A stretch of 64,000 bases of DNA from contig UQLI01000006.1 in NCBI GenBank assembly GCA_900541715.1, positions 5,900 to 69,899 on the forward strand, written 5' to 3'. Below are positions 27,428 to 36,338 of this stretch, in pieces. Below the pieces are notes generated by a model. The model searched no databases, had not been told where the DNA came from, and saw only the letters and a list, made by a program, of their open reading frames with translations. The DNA comes from an uncultured Collinsella sp. (GTDB lineage Bacteria; Actinomycetota; Coriobacteriia; Coriobacteriales; Coriobacteriaceae). How positions within the stretch are numbered: position 1 is the first letter of the stretch; each line of letters begins with the position of its first letter. A program made the translations under genes and the position numbers.

Positions 27428-28109
27428 CGCGGGCACCTCTTCCGTCAAATACAGCATCGCACGCCAGCGCAATGGTAATGCCGACCACGACGCTTGCCGG
27501 CACGGCAATATTCACGAGGCCCAAGAACTTGCATACGGCGACGGACACCGCGCCCGAAACCGCCGCGACAACGTTGCCGCGCGACAGCCGCTGCGAAAAG
27601 AGCAGGCAGATAAAGAGCGAGGTGCAGACAAAGGCTGCAATGGCGGTGGGAACATCGACAACGGCGCCGACGATGGCGCCCATCGTACACGATACGCCCC
27701 ATGTTGCGATAAGGATCACATTGAGCACAAAGGACTCGCGCGGGCCCCAATCCTCCCCTTCAACCAACTTGGCAAGCGAGATGCCATATGCCTCCTCGGT
27801 AAGTGTCGCGGCAACAGCCAGCGTCTGACGCTTCGAGGCACCCGTCAGATGCGGCGCGATCGATGCCGAGTAAAGCGCAAAGCGCGAGGAGATGGCAGCG
27901 ACGCTCGCGACGATCGATGCTGCAGGCACGCCCGCCAGCCACAGGTTGCAGATCATAAACTGGCCGCTGCCCGTCACAAACGTGCCGCTCAGAGCAAAGA
28001 CCATCCAGGGCTCCATTCCCGTCTGCCCCATGATCATTCCGCACGGCGCGCCTATTGCAACATAGGTAAGCATCACTGGCCAGACGATTTTAAAGATCCT
28101 AAGGACCAT
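27417..28109 (-). CDS. azlC: AzlC-type branched-chain amino acid exporter large subunit
   Basis: This 230-residue membrane protein contains the AzlC features YVAIGAPCGMIMGQTGMEP, GSGQFMICNLW and LTEEAYGIS, the last typical of the family. It forms an exporter with the overlapping azlD product. The ATG at 28109 with GGGAG upstream is chosen; the frame extends further, to 28343, but that extension would cross the divergent promoter region. It is a counterpart to the liv import system elsewhere in the window. Confidence 0.88.
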   Translation of the reverse strand: MVLRIFKIVWPVMLTYVAIGAPCGMIMGQTGMEPWMVFALSGTFVTGSGQFMICNLWLAGVPAASIVASVAAISSRFALYSASIAPHLTGASKRQTLAVAATLTEEAYGISLAKLVEGEDWGPRESFVLNVILIATWGVSCTMGAIVGAVVDVPTAIAAFVCTSLFICLLFSQRLSRGNVVAAVSGAVSVAVCKFLGLVNIAVPASVVVGITIALACDAVFDGRGARDAR

Positions 28110-28168
28110 GCCACTCCCATTCTGGTAAGTCGTCTGCAGCGCGCCTCGCAACGCAGCAGAAATATCAA

Positions 28169-28204
28169 CCGGTGGCAATAAAGTTCGCCTACAATTGCCA
28201 CCGG
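28169..28204. promoter_or_regulatory. 11-bp inverted repeat over a -10 box between azlC and the HD gene
   Basis: CCGGTGGCAAT (28169-28179) and ATTGCCACCGG (28194-28204) are perfect inverted repeats. A good -10 hexamer TACAAT (28190-28195) for the rightward gene sits at the inner edge. It could be an operator or a transcript hairpin controlling the HD gene. Confidence 0.5.
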
Positions 28205-28235
28205 ATCGAAAGACACAACTTTTTAGGAAGTCATT

Positions 28236-29048
28236 ATGACAGCTATCGATCGAGACCGGGCGCGCGCGGCCTTCAAAAGCTACACCGATGCCTACGACGC
28301 CACCAACCCACGCATCGCGCTCAAAATCGAGCATACGTACCACGTGGCCGAGGCATGCGATGCCGTAGCGCGCGAGCAGGGCTGGTCGTCAGAAGATATT
28401 GACTTGGCGTGGCTTTGCGGCCTGCTACACGATATGGGCCGCTTTGAGCAGCTGCGGCGCTGGGACACCTTTAAGGACGCCGAGAGCATGAGCCATGCAA
28501 CACTGGGCGTCGAGGTCCTCTTTGGCGAGAACCCCGCCGATGCACCCGCCGTAACGAGCATCCGCGACTTTATCGATGACCCGGCAGAAGATGAGCTCAT
28601 CCGAGCGAGCATTGCCTATCACAGCGATTTCCGTCTACCCGCACAGCTCGACGAGCGCACGCGGCGCTTCTGCGACATCGTGCGCGACGGCGACAAGGTC
28701 GACATTATGCGCACCATCGCCGACAGCACCGTCGATACCATCCTCAAGGTGGACGAGAAGACGTTTCTCGCCAGCCATCTCTCATCGCCGACACTTGCCG
28801 CCTTTGAGGAGCGTCGCTGCGTCTCACGCGAAGAGCGCGAGGAGCCGGCAGACTTCCTGGTAGGGCTCATCTGCTTTATGTTTGGACTTGTCTATCCCGC
28901 AAGTCGCGCGCTGGCGCGCGAGCAAGGCGATATCTACCGCCTGCTCGACGCGCCCTTTGGCATTACGCGGCCCTTCACCGATCCCGCCACGCAAGCGACC
29001 TGGGAGCGCCTAAAGGGCGAGATGCGCGACTGGCTGGCGCGTGCCTAG
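28236..29048 (+). CDS. HD-domain phosphohydrolase
   Basis: This 270-residue protein has the HD metal-dependent phosphohydrolase pattern: an upstream His in KIEHTYHV (about 34), LLHDMGRFEQ with the HD pair (about 64-65), an AYHSD motif (about 127) and a later Asp in DGDKVD (about 152). Its substrate is unknown; relatives hydrolyse nucleotides or cyclic dinucleotides. The ATG has TTTAGGAAG upstream. The stop codon shares a CTAG palindrome with the convergent etfA stop, a 4-base overlap. Confidence 0.82.
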   Translation: MTAIDRDRARAAFKSYTDAYDATNPRIALKIEHTYHVAEACDAVAREQGWSSEDIDLAWLCGLLHDMGRFEQLRRWDTFKDAESMSHATLGVEVLFGENPADAPAVTSIRDFIDDPAEDELIRASIAYHSDFRLPAQLDERTRRFCDIVRDGDKVDIMRTIADSTVDTILKVDEKTFLASHLSSPTLAAFEERRCVSREEREEPADFLVGLICFMFGLVYPASRALAREQGDIYRLLDAPFGITRPFTDPATQATWERLKGEMRDWLARA

Positions 29049-30250
29049 CGCTCAAGCTGGGCCAGCAGCTCCTCGACGACCTCGACGGCGTCGCCGACAA
29101 CCTTGTACTGGGCGGCGCCAAAGATGGGGGCATCCGGATCATCGTTGATGGCGATAATGCACTCCGCCCCACCGATGCCAGCAAGATGCTGGATGGCACC
29201 CGAGACACCGATACTCACGAGGAGCTTGGGCGAGACCGACACGCCCGTCTGGCCGATCTGGTGGCGATACTCCAGCCAGCCGGCCTCCACGACGGGGCGC
29301 GTGCAGCCGAGCTCGGCACCGAGGGCCTCGGCGAGTTTTCGCATCAACGGCAGATTTTTCTTGGAACCAATGCCGCGGCCTACCACGACCAGACGCTCGG
29401 CATCGGCAATCGAAGCCTGCTGCCCCCACTCCTCGGCGGGAATCGAGATCTCGACGCGGGCCTTAACGTCATCCGCCAGTGATACCTGGACAATCGTGCC
29501 GGAGCGGCTGTAGTCAAAGTCGGGCGCCTTAAAGATGCCGGGACGTACCGTCGCCATCTGAGGGCGGTGGTTGGGACAAACGATGGTGGCCATCAGGTTA
29601 CCGCCAAACGCCGGGCGCGTCTGCTGCAACAGGCCCGTCTCCGTATCCATCGAAAGCACGGTGCAGTCGGCCGTAAGGCCCGTCTGCAAGCGCACGGCAA
29701 CGCCAGGTGCCAGCTCGCGGCCAAAGGCGGTCGCGCCGTACAGAATGGCCTCGGGCTTGCGCTCGGCCACCAAATCGCAGATCAAGCGGGCGTAGACCTC
29801 CGCGTCGTTTTGGCGCAGGCGCTCGTCACGACAGACCATAACTTCGTCCGCACCGGCGCAAATCAGATGCTCCAGGTCCCCGAGTGAGCCCTCGGGGCTC
29901 ATGCCGACCAGTGCCACCAGACGGCAGCCGCGGGCATCGGCAAGCTCGCGCCCCCTGCCCATGAGCTCGAAGGCCACGGATGCAACGGCATCGTGCTCGT
30001 CGGTCTGCACGAATACCCAAATGTCTCGATACGCATCGAGGTCAACCGCACCAGCGGCCTCGTCACGCTCGATCGAGATAGCGTTGACAGGGCAGGCGTC
30101 GACGCACCCACCGCATAGGATGCAGCCGTCGGTTACGCGGGCGCATCGGCTGGGTCGCTCGCCTTCCACTACGATGCCGCCCGAGGCACAGGCGCGAACG
30201 CAGCGACCGCAGCCGATACAGGCTTCGCTATCGATAATCAGTCCGCTCAT
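29045..30250 (-). CDS. etfA: Electron transfer flavoprotein alpha subunit with N-terminal 2[4Fe-4S] ferredoxin domain
   Basis: This 401-residue subunit has two CxxCxxCxxxC clusters at residues 11-21 and 43-53, giving two 4Fe-4S centres, followed by an EtfA body with the FAD-binding C-terminal segment (GRGIGSKKNLPLM, GQTGVSVSPKLLVSIGVSG, AINDDPDAPIF). The ferredoxin extension is typical of Etf proteins in electron-bifurcating or confurcating complexes. It directly follows etfB and the FAD dehydrogenase gene, giving a lactate-dehydrogenase/Etf set. The start follows etfB without a gap. Confidence 0.93.
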   Translation of the reverse strand: MSGLIIDSEACIGCGRCVRACASGGIVVEGERPSRCARVTDGCILCGGCVDACPVNAISIERDEAAGAVDLDAYRDIWVFVQTDEHDAVASVAFELMGRGRELADARGCRLVALVGMSPEGSLGDLEHLICAGADEVMVCRDERLRQNDAEVYARLICDLVAERKPEAILYGATAFGRELAPGVAVRLQTGLTADCTVLSMDTETGLLQQTRPAFGGNLMATIVCPNHRPQMATVRPGIFKAPDFDYSRSGTIVQVSLADDVKARVEISIPAEEWGQQASIADAERLVVVGRGIGSKKNLPLMRKLAEALGAELGCTRPVVEAGWLEYRHQIGQTGVSVSPKLLVSIGVSGAIQHLAGIGGAECIIAINDDPDAPIFGAAQYKVVGDAVEVVEELLAQLER

Positions 30251-31072
30251 CTATGCCATCCCCTCGATAATCTTGGCAAGTTTTGCCGCCTGCTCGGACG
30301 CCGTTCCGTCAACGTCCTCGCACGTTTGGTCACGGTCGGGCACAAACGAGCGCACGACCTGTGTCGGCGACCCGGCAAGACCGCAACGCGCGGGGTCGGC
30401 GTTCACGTCGGCGGCACTGACCACGCGCACGTCCGCCTCCTCCGCCGCGCGAATACCGGCAATACTCGGCATACGCAACTGGCCAATCTCCTTGGCAGTC
30501 GTCATCGCACACGGCATCTCAAGATAGACCGTCTCCTCGCCGGCATCGCATCCGTGAACGAGCGCCAGCGAGCCACACGTCGTAAAGCCCGCGCTTTGCA
30601 CGCAGCTCACGTCGGTCACGCAGGGAATCTCAAAGGCACCGGCAAGCTCGGGGCCAATCTGGGCCGTATCGCCATCCACCGCCATCTTGCCGCAGATGAG
30701 CAGGTCGAAGTCCTCGTCGAGCGCCTCGATGCCGCATTTGAGAGCATAGGTGGTCGCCAGGGTATCGGCACCCGCAAAGGCGCGATCGGTCAGCAGCAGC
30801 GCGTCGTCGGCACCTCGAGCGATGCAGTCGCGCAGCAGCAACTCGGTCGCGGGGATGCCCATCGACACCACCGTTACGCGCACGTCCATGCCAAAGCCGA
30901 TAAAGTCGTCTTTCAGCGCCAGCGCGCATTCCAAAGCGCTCGCATCAAAGGGATTAATGACCGTCTGCTTGCCATCGCGCACGAGGGTATTGGTCTTGGG
31001 GTCCATCTTGACCTCGGTGCTGCCCGGCACGGCCTTGACGCACACCACCATATGGAAATCGCTCATCTTCAC
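30251..31072 (-). CDS. etfB: Electron transfer flavoprotein beta subunit
   Basis: This protein of about 273 residues shows the EtfB pattern (VVCVKAVPGSTEVKMD, NPFDASALECAL, LICGKMAVDGDTAQIGPELA). In bifurcating complexes EtfB holds the FAD that splits electrons between a high- and a low-potential path. The start is either GTG at 31072, overlapping the dehydrogenase stop by 4 bases, or ATG at 31066; both share AAAGGGGG upstream. Context makes it part of one operon with its two neighbours. Confidence 0.93.
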   Translation of the reverse strand: MKMSDFHMVVCVKAVPGSTEVKMDPKTNTLVRDGKQTVINPFDASALECALALKDDFIGFGMDVRVTVVSMGIPATELLLRDCIARGADDALLLTDRAFAGADTLATTYALKCGIEALDEDFDLLICGKMAVDGDTAQIGPELAGAFEIPCVTDVSCVQSAGFTTCGSLALVHGCDAGEETVYLEMPCAMTTAKEIGQLRMPSIAGIRAAEEADVRVVSAADVNADPARCGLAGSPTQVVRSFVPDRDQTCEDVDGTASEQAAKLAKIIEGMA

Positions 31073-32670
31073 GCGCCCCCTTTCTGGACGAGCTCATCCA
31101 AGAGCTTCTCCGAAAACAGGTTGCCGCGACCCAGCTGCCCGTCGGGATCGAGCTGGAGCTTGAGCCGCGCCGACTCGACCATGGCCTCGTGACCGTACAT
31201 CGTCTCTAAGAAGCCCGCCTTGATCTTGCCGACGCCGTGCTCGGCAGAAACGGCACCGCCCATAGCCGTTACCTCCGCAGCCCACTGGGCAAACAGCTCG
31301 CCACCGCGACGGTAGTCCTGCGCATCGCGCGGCAGGATGTTCACATGCAGATGGTTGTTACCGATGTGCCCCCAGGCAGCAGATTCAAGCCCGCTTTCGG
31401 CCAGTGTGCGGCGATAGAGGGCCACGACATCGGCAAGGCGTGCATTGGGCACCGACATGTCCGAACCCAGTTTGGTGATGGTGGGATCCGTGCGGCGACG
31501 CTCGTCGATAAGCATATTGACGCTCTCGGGGACCGCATGGCGGAAGAACCGCTGGCACTCGCGATCGACCTCGGTGCGCGCGACCCATGTCGCATCGTCG
31601 CTGCCGCCCGCAAGCTCCAGTACCCACCCCAAGTGATACAGCTCCTCAGTCGCCTGAACTTCGTCGTCGCAGTCGAGCTCCACGTAGACACAGACCTTGG
31701 CCTCTTTGTCGAGCGCCGGCAGCGAGGCGAACGCGGTCGACTGCTCACGCTGACGACGCAGGATATCCAGGGCGCCAGCATCGAAGTACTCGATGGCAGC
31801 CGCATGGGACAGGACTGGGCGCACGGAATCGGTGAAGGACACGGCCTTGTCTTCGCTGTCAAAGAAACAGCTCACGCCCCAAACGACCGCAGGTGCCGCC
31901 TGCAGGGCAATCTCGAGCTCGGTGATAACGCCGAGCGTGCCACAAGCGCCGATAAAGAGGTCGATGGCGTCCATTTCGTCCGCAACGAAATAGCCTGAGG
32001 CATTTTTTGTCTTGGGCATGGTATAGCCGGGAAGATCGAGCTCGAGTGCACGGCCCGCTGCCGTCACGAGCGACAGGCGGCGGCCCTGGGCAAAAGCCTC
32101 GCCGCGCTGAAGCTCAAGCAAATCGCCATCAGCCAGCGCGACGTGGAGTCCCGTGATATGCGGGCGCATGGGGCCGTAAGCGTAGCTGCGGGCGCCGGAG
32201 GCGTTGCATGCCGCCATGCCGCCCAGACAGGCAGATGCCTCAGTGGGATCGGTGGGAAAAAACTGCTCCGGGGCCTCTTGGAACTCCTCGTAGGCCTCAA
32301 GCGATGCCTGGTCCCAACCAGCGATCGGCAGCACCTTCTTGCTCAGCTGCTTGCGCAGCTCCGAGAGCACAACGCCCGGCTCCACACGCAGCAGAAATTG
32401 ACCTTGTTCATCGCGGCGAAGGCCCAAGTAGCGATTCATACGGGAAGTATTGAGGATATGCCCGCCGTGGGGCACGGCGCCGGCGGCAAGGCCGGTTCGG
32501 GCGCCCTGAACCGTTACCGGAACACGCTCGGCATGGAGCTTTCCCAAAATGGCACGGACCTCGTCTTCCGTTGTCGGAAACGAGACGCTCGAGGCCTCGC
32601 CCGATGCGCGAGACTCATCGCGACCATACTCTTCGAACTCGTCGGTGAAGGGTTTGATGGTTGCAGACAC
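31069..32670 (-). CDS. FAD-linked oxidase, probable D-lactate dehydrogenase of an Etf complex
   Basis: This 533-residue protein has the GlcD/Dld layout: an FAD-binding PCMH domain (VPVTVQGARTGLAAGAVPHGG, about 50-70; GMAACNASGARSYAYG; GTLGVITELEIAL) and a C-terminal cap ending HIGNNHLHVNILP and SAEHGVGKIK. The family oxidises D-lactate or glycolate. As first gene of a dehydrogenase-etfB-etfA operon it resembles LctD of Acetobacterium, in which lactate oxidation with NAD+ is driven by reduced ferredoxin. Lactate is therefore the likely but unproven substrate. No lactate permease is adjacent. Confidence 0.88.
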   Translation of the reverse strand: MSATIKPFTDEFEEYGRDESRASGEASSVSFPTTEDEVRAILGKLHAERVPVTVQGARTGLAAGAVPHGGHILNTSRMNRYLGLRRDEQGQFLLRVEPGVVLSELRKQLSKKVLPIAGWDQASLEAYEEFQEAPEQFFPTDPTEASACLGGMAACNASGARSYAYGPMRPHITGLHVALADGDLLELQRGEAFAQGRRLSLVTAAGRALELDLPGYTMPKTKNASGYFVADEMDAIDLFIGACGTLGVITELEIALQAAPAVVWGVSCFFDSEDKAVSFTDSVRPVLSHAAAIEYFDAGALDILRRQREQSTAFASLPALDKEAKVCVYVELDCDDEVQATEELYHLGWVLELAGGSDDATWVARTEVDRECQRFFRHAVPESVNMLIDERRRTDPTITKLGSDMSVPNARLADVVALYRRTLAESGLESAAWGHIGNNHLHVNILPRDAQDYRRGGELFAQWAAEVTAMGGAVSAEHGVGKIKAGFLETMYGHEAMVESARLKLQLDPDGQLGRGNLFSEKLLDELVQKGGA

Positions 32671-33014
32671 GCGAACTCCCCCTTTAGCTAACTACAGTGT
32701 TTGCAGGGAGATGTTACCGCATCGTTTCGTCGACGTGTTCGAGACCGTCTCCATAATTGGCGATTTTTACGTTCGTGCAATTCGGCGAGCGGCTTGATAT
32801 CCTCGGCAGACGATGCTTTTGACACATATGGCCCCGCCGTCGCCGACCGCGCGATTGTCGCTTGAAAAAAGTTGGAGTATTTTTTGCCGCCTTTTACCTG
32901 CGGAGATGCCAATCCGTCAAGCATTTGGTCAGCAATTGGTCAAGTAGCGGCTGATACGGTCGGCGTCGACAGCCAAACCGATAGTAGTTTTGGCCCAGAA
33001 GCAGGGAGGTTCCC
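32671..33014. other. 344-base divergent intergenic region
   Basis: No gene is supported here. It holds the presumed promoters of the leftward dehydrogenase operon and the rightward surface cassette. A direct repeat TTGGTCA occurs at 32925-32931 and 32936-32942, 11 bases apart (one helical turn), which may be a regulator site. An A/T-rich block lies at 32860-32890. No convincing -35/-10 pair could be fixed. Confidence 0.5.
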
Positions 33015-33311
33015 ATGGCATATTACTGGCCCCAGTACGGCATCGCCATCGAAGTCGACGACGATCCCCATCTCCTGCCTTTTGACGAAGAGGCATTCCC
33101 CGATACGACGGTCTACCACGTTACCACCGATGTGATCTGCGACCCCGAGTCGTTCTCGGCGCTCGCCCACCACATCGCGCATATCCACGACATCGAGCTC
33201 CCTCCCGACTTCGAAGAACTCGTCTACTCGCGCCGCCTGATGCTTCACATGCTCTTTGGAGCGGACCCGTCCACCTTTGCGCGCATCTATGCCGCCAAGG
33301 ATGCCGCATGA
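33015..33311 (+). CDS. Small protein of unknown function, first gene of surface cassette
   Basis: This 98-residue protein is acidic and soluble with no signal peptide (MAYYWPQYGIAIEVDDDPHL at the start). I do not recognise the family. The ATG has GCAGGGAGGTTCCC upstream, so it is well translated. Its stop overlaps the start of the next gene by 4 bases (ATGA), indicating cotranscription with the membrane-anchored protein that follows. Confidence 0.7.
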   Translation: MAYYWPQYGIAIEVDDDPHLLPFDEEAFPDTTVYHVTTDVICDPESFSALAHHIAHIHDIELPPDFEELVYSRRLMLHMLFGADPSTFARIYAAKDAA

Positions 33312-33817
33312 GCGCGAAGAAGCCGCCCCGCTTTGCGGACCTGGGTCGTCGCAAGAAGCTCATCGTTGCCTGCTTGGCCATCGTCTGTGCCCTTGTCGCC
33401 GTAGGACTATACGCTTGGCAATCGCAGCCCGTACCCGAGGCGGGCGCTTCGGTTACGACGGTCGAGGGCAAAACGCGTCAGGAAATCCAAGATGAGCTCG
33501 ACGCCATCGTCCGCGACAACATGATGACGATTTCGGTCGCACCGGTCGCTCAGCTGCAGGAGGACGGCAAGCTGCGCGTCAACGTGCAAAACGTCCAAGA
33601 CAATAAATTTCCCCAGCGATTCCGCGTCATCCAAAACGACGAGACCATGTACGAATCCGGTGTGGTCGAGACCGGCAAGACAATCGAGACGTGCCCCGCC
33701 GGCGACATCAAAGAAGGCGAGGCGTACATCGAGATCCAGGCACTCGATGCCAAGACCCTCGACAGCCACGGCAATCCGACACGTGTCAAGGTACGGGTTG
33801 AGCAAGCCGAGAACTAG
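33308..33817 (+). CDS. Membrane-anchored extracellular protein of unknown function
   Basis: This 169-residue protein has a short basic cytoplasmic start, one membrane segment (about residues 18-38, LIVACLAIVCALVAVGLYAW) and an extracellular domain. The outer part, with KTRQEIQDELDAIV, MMTISVAP, YESGVVETG and a closing beta-rich stretch, resembles a widespread beta-sandwich family of Gram-positive surface cassettes that I know only by pattern. It is followed by two more secreted proteins and one with a sorting-like signal, suggesting a common surface structure. Confidence 0.7.
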   Translation: MSAKKPPRFADLGRRKKLIVACLAIVCALVAVGLYAWQSQPVPEAGASVTTVEGKTRQEIQDELDAIVRDNMMTISVAPVAQLQEDGKLRVNVQNVQDNKFPQRFRVIQNDETMYESGVVETGKTIETCPAGDIKEGEAYIEIQALDAKTLDSHGNPTRVKVRVEQAEN

Positions 33818-33906
33818 CTTTCCGGCCGACGCGGCACCGCACGCAATTCACCAGCATTCGTCCAATCATCGCGGGGACGGCCCGCGGCGAATAGAAAGGA
33901 ACGACC

Positions 33907-34506
33907 ATGGACATCACCAGGAACATGAACGGAGCCAGAGCGCTCGTCGTGGGCGCAGGGCTCGCGCTCGCGCTCGCAATGGGCGCCGCCCCGACGCCAG
34001 CTATGGCAGCCGGGCGCGTTGGAACCACGAAAGTAATGGTCAGGACCGAGATCGACAACGTTGAGTTTAAAGTTCCGACGGTTATTCCCTTCGTCGCCAA
34101 GGCCGACGGCACGCTTCAGGGCCCCTCAGAAGACGCGACCACCATCGACAATCATTCGGCCTACGGCATCCATGTCACCAACATGAAGATCGACGCCATG
34201 AACACCTGGACCATTGCCGCCGACGCCAAGGCCGGAACCGCGCAGAACTCCATCGACTTTAAGGTCGGCCCCGACGGCGCACTCCAGAACGCCAGCGCCG
34301 CAATGCAGGAGACGGGCCTCGATCTTTCCAAGAACGCAGCCTTCGACATGGGCTACCAGGGCATTGCCGGCGGCACGGACAAAATTAAGCTCAAGACAAG
34401 CGGAAACGTCGCCCGCGTCACGCGCGACATCTTCCGCGTAACCGGCGAAGGCGATCAGGTTGCAACGATCACCTGGACGGTCGAGCCCGGTGCGCACACG
34501 GCATAA
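33907..34506 (+). CDS. Secreted protein of unknown function
   Basis: This 199-residue protein starts with a classical signal peptide (hydrophobic ALVVGAGLALALAMGAAPTP, cleavage probably after AMA-A around residue 35). The mature part of about 165 residues is predicted beta-rich, with no cysteine and no membrane anchor, so it is either released or held by a partner. The ATG has GAAAGGAACGACC upstream. It overlaps the next gene by 17 bases. The family is not recognised with confidence. Confidence 0.75.
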   Translation: MDITRNMNGARALVVGAGLALALAMGAAPTPAMAAGRVGTTKVMVRTEIDNVEFKVPTVIPFVAKADGTLQGPSEDATTIDNHSAYGIHVTNMKIDAMNTWTIAADAKAGTAQNSIDFKVGPDGALQNASAAMQETGLDLSKNAAFDMGYQGIAGGTDKIKLKTSGNVARVTRDIFRVTGEGDQVATITWTVEPGAHTA

Positions 34507-34771
34507 GGCTGTCGCCCTGGCCGCCGCCGTCAGCATCCTAGCGTTTGGGCCAGCCATGGCCTTTGCCCAGCAAGAACAGGCGCAGGCCGCCACGCAAGTG
34601 ACGGTCGACCTCTCGGAGCTCGACCGCGGCGACCGCGAGGAACCGTTGGCGCAGACGGGCGACAGACGATGGCTCTTGGCAGCAGGCGCCACAGCAGCAG
34701 GCGCGGGCACCGCCGGCCTCGGTCTGCACATCAAACGCAGCCAGAAACAAAACACGGACAGGCCACACTAA
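34490..34771 (+). CDS. Small surface protein with LPXTG-like (LAQTG) sorting signal
   Basis: This 93-residue product from a GTG start at 34490 has a signal peptide (VALAAAVSILAFGPAMAFAQ), a mature part of only about 25 residues, then LAQTGD, a hydrophobic segment (WLLAAGATAAGAGTAGLGL) and a basic tail HIKRSQK. This is the pattern of a sortase substrate, though LAQTG departs from LPXTG. An upstream ATG at 34460 is possible but would not place the signal at the N-terminus. No sortase gene lies in the window. The very short mature part suggests an anchor or spacer role. Confidence 0.65.
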   Translation: MRTRHKAVALAAAVSILAFGPAMAFAQQEQAQAATQVTVDLSELDRGDREEPLAQTGDRRWLLAAGATAAGAGTAGLGLHIKRSQKQNTDRPH

Positions 34772-34789
34772 ATTAGCTAAGGAGACCCC

Positions 34790-36220
34790 ATGGCATCGAA
34801 GAACCTTTTGCCCGTCGTCGCACTCTGCGGCGCGCTCGCAACCGGAACGCCTGTCGCCGCTTGGGCGACTCCCGTCATGGCAGACTCCTTACCAGCAGCC
34901 CTAAGTTCCGCACCAAATCCGCCGAGCGCCATTGCGTGCAAGCGTTTTTCAATCGCACAGGCCGCAATCTCAACCTCGGGATGCCTTCGTCGTAATACGG
35001 ACGGCTCGATAGTCGTGGATATCAATCGTTCGAACAAGACGAACGGCTCCCAGGCGGGATGCGCCATCTGCACGTGGCGCTCGGTTGTGCTCGATGCAGA
35101 TGGCGATCCATGCAATTTAGAGCTGCGCATCGACATCGCTTCGGTCGATGACTCGGCGAACGGAGCGAAGGTCGCCTTCGACGGTACGTTTTTCGAGAAA
35201 GGAGGCGGTATATGTCTGGGCTGCGCCGCCGCGAATGCAGACGATGCGCAGCCCACCCTCTCATTCACGGCATCGTTGCGGCTGACCAAAGCCGGTACCG
35301 ATGCCATCGCGGCGGGAGAAGCGTCCCTGCTGTTCTACGCCGTCAGCACCAAAGACACAGACGCTCATTTCGAGAAGCCAGCCGGATCACTCAGCCTTAC
35401 ACGAGGGATAGAGGCAGGCCCTATTGAAATCGATGCCCACGCGCAAAGCAGGCAATGCATTCTTGCCGACCCGGCGCTTCTCGAAATGGAGTGGAACGGA
35501 TCCGGAGCCATCGGAATTCTCCCCTCCGCGCTTGACGCCAAGACGCTCCCCCCAAACGACGAACCCATCAACGCAACCATACAAGAGGAGAGCGCGGTCA
35601 AAGAAGCAGGTGCGGGCGACACGCCGTCGCCGACAATCGGCATCCCAGCTTCTTTCGAAGCACCGAATGAGCCCGCTGCCGATCCAAACGATCCCGAGCT
35701 CGCGGACAGTCTGGGGCTTGCTGATCCTCAAGAGATCGATGAAGGTAACTGCTGCGTGCTTGCCGCGCTCGACCACACGGAGGTCATCGACGCTGCGAAC
35801 ATCGAAGTTGCCGCCGCCAATCAGCCCGTCCGCAAGTCGGCTATCATCGCATTTCCTGAATCCATCGAAGTCGTCTTTTTGCCATCGGGCGAGGTCGTGG
35901 CCCCAACACTACTCACCTTGTTGGGCGCCAAGAATACTCGAAACGAAATTAAAAAGGTCACAGTTGTCGACCCTGCAACCACCGCCAAGCTGCGTCTATA
36001 CGCCGTTGCTCCAGACGGAGGCAAGACCTTGGAATTCGATGGCGACACACTCCTAGCCTGGCGACGTCTGGACATTATGCAAGACGTCTCGTACCAGATC
36101 GAGCTCGAAGGGTTTGATCGTGCCCGCGATGCCAATATCATTGCCGCGGCTATTGAATCCCCACAGCGGCTTATGACACTGCGCTTTGAATACTATCCCT
36201 ATGTCCCGACAACCACCTGA
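34790..36220 (+). CDS. Large secreted protein of unknown function with cysteine pairs
   Basis: This 476-residue protein begins with a signal peptide (LLPVVALCGALATGTPVAAW). The mature part has several cysteines (AGCAICTW, GGICLGCAA, EGNCCVLAAL), a proline/acid-rich linker around residues 250-320 and a C-terminal beta-rich segment. No transmembrane anchor or sorting signal closes it. It follows the LAQTG protein by 18 bases with AAGGAGACCCC as ribosome binding site, so it belongs to the same cassette. No known domain is recognised; adhesion or matrix roles are possible but not supported by motif. Confidence 0.75.
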   Translation: MASKNLLPVVALCGALATGTPVAAWATPVMADSLPAALSSAPNPPSAIACKRFSIAQAAISTSGCLRRNTDGSIVVDINRSNKTNGSQAGCAICTWRSVVLDADGDPCNLELRIDIASVDDSANGAKVAFDGTFFEKGGGICLGCAAANADDAQPTLSFTASLRLTKAGTDAIAAGEASLLFYAVSTKDTDAHFEKPAGSLSLTRGIEAGPIEIDAHAQSRQCILADPALLEMEWNGSGAIGILPSALDAKTLPPNDEPINATIQEESAVKEAGAGDTPSPTIGIPASFEAPNEPAADPNDPELADSLGLADPQEIDEGNCCVLAALDHTEVIDAANIEVAAANQPVRKSAIIAFPESIEVVFLPSGEVVAPTLLTLLGAKNTRNEIKKVTVVDPATTAKLRLYAVAPDGGKTLEFDGDTLLAWRRLDIMQDVSYQIELEGFDRARDANIIAAAIESPQRLMTLRFEYYPYVPTTT

Positions 36221-36338
36221 GGCTTAAATGCTGCGCGTCGTTGCTAATGCCACTTATATAACGTATTAGATGAGTCGCGATGTACCTCGCATTCCACTCT
36301 GCTACGATTGCCACGTTGGCATCAATACAGGAGGGCTC

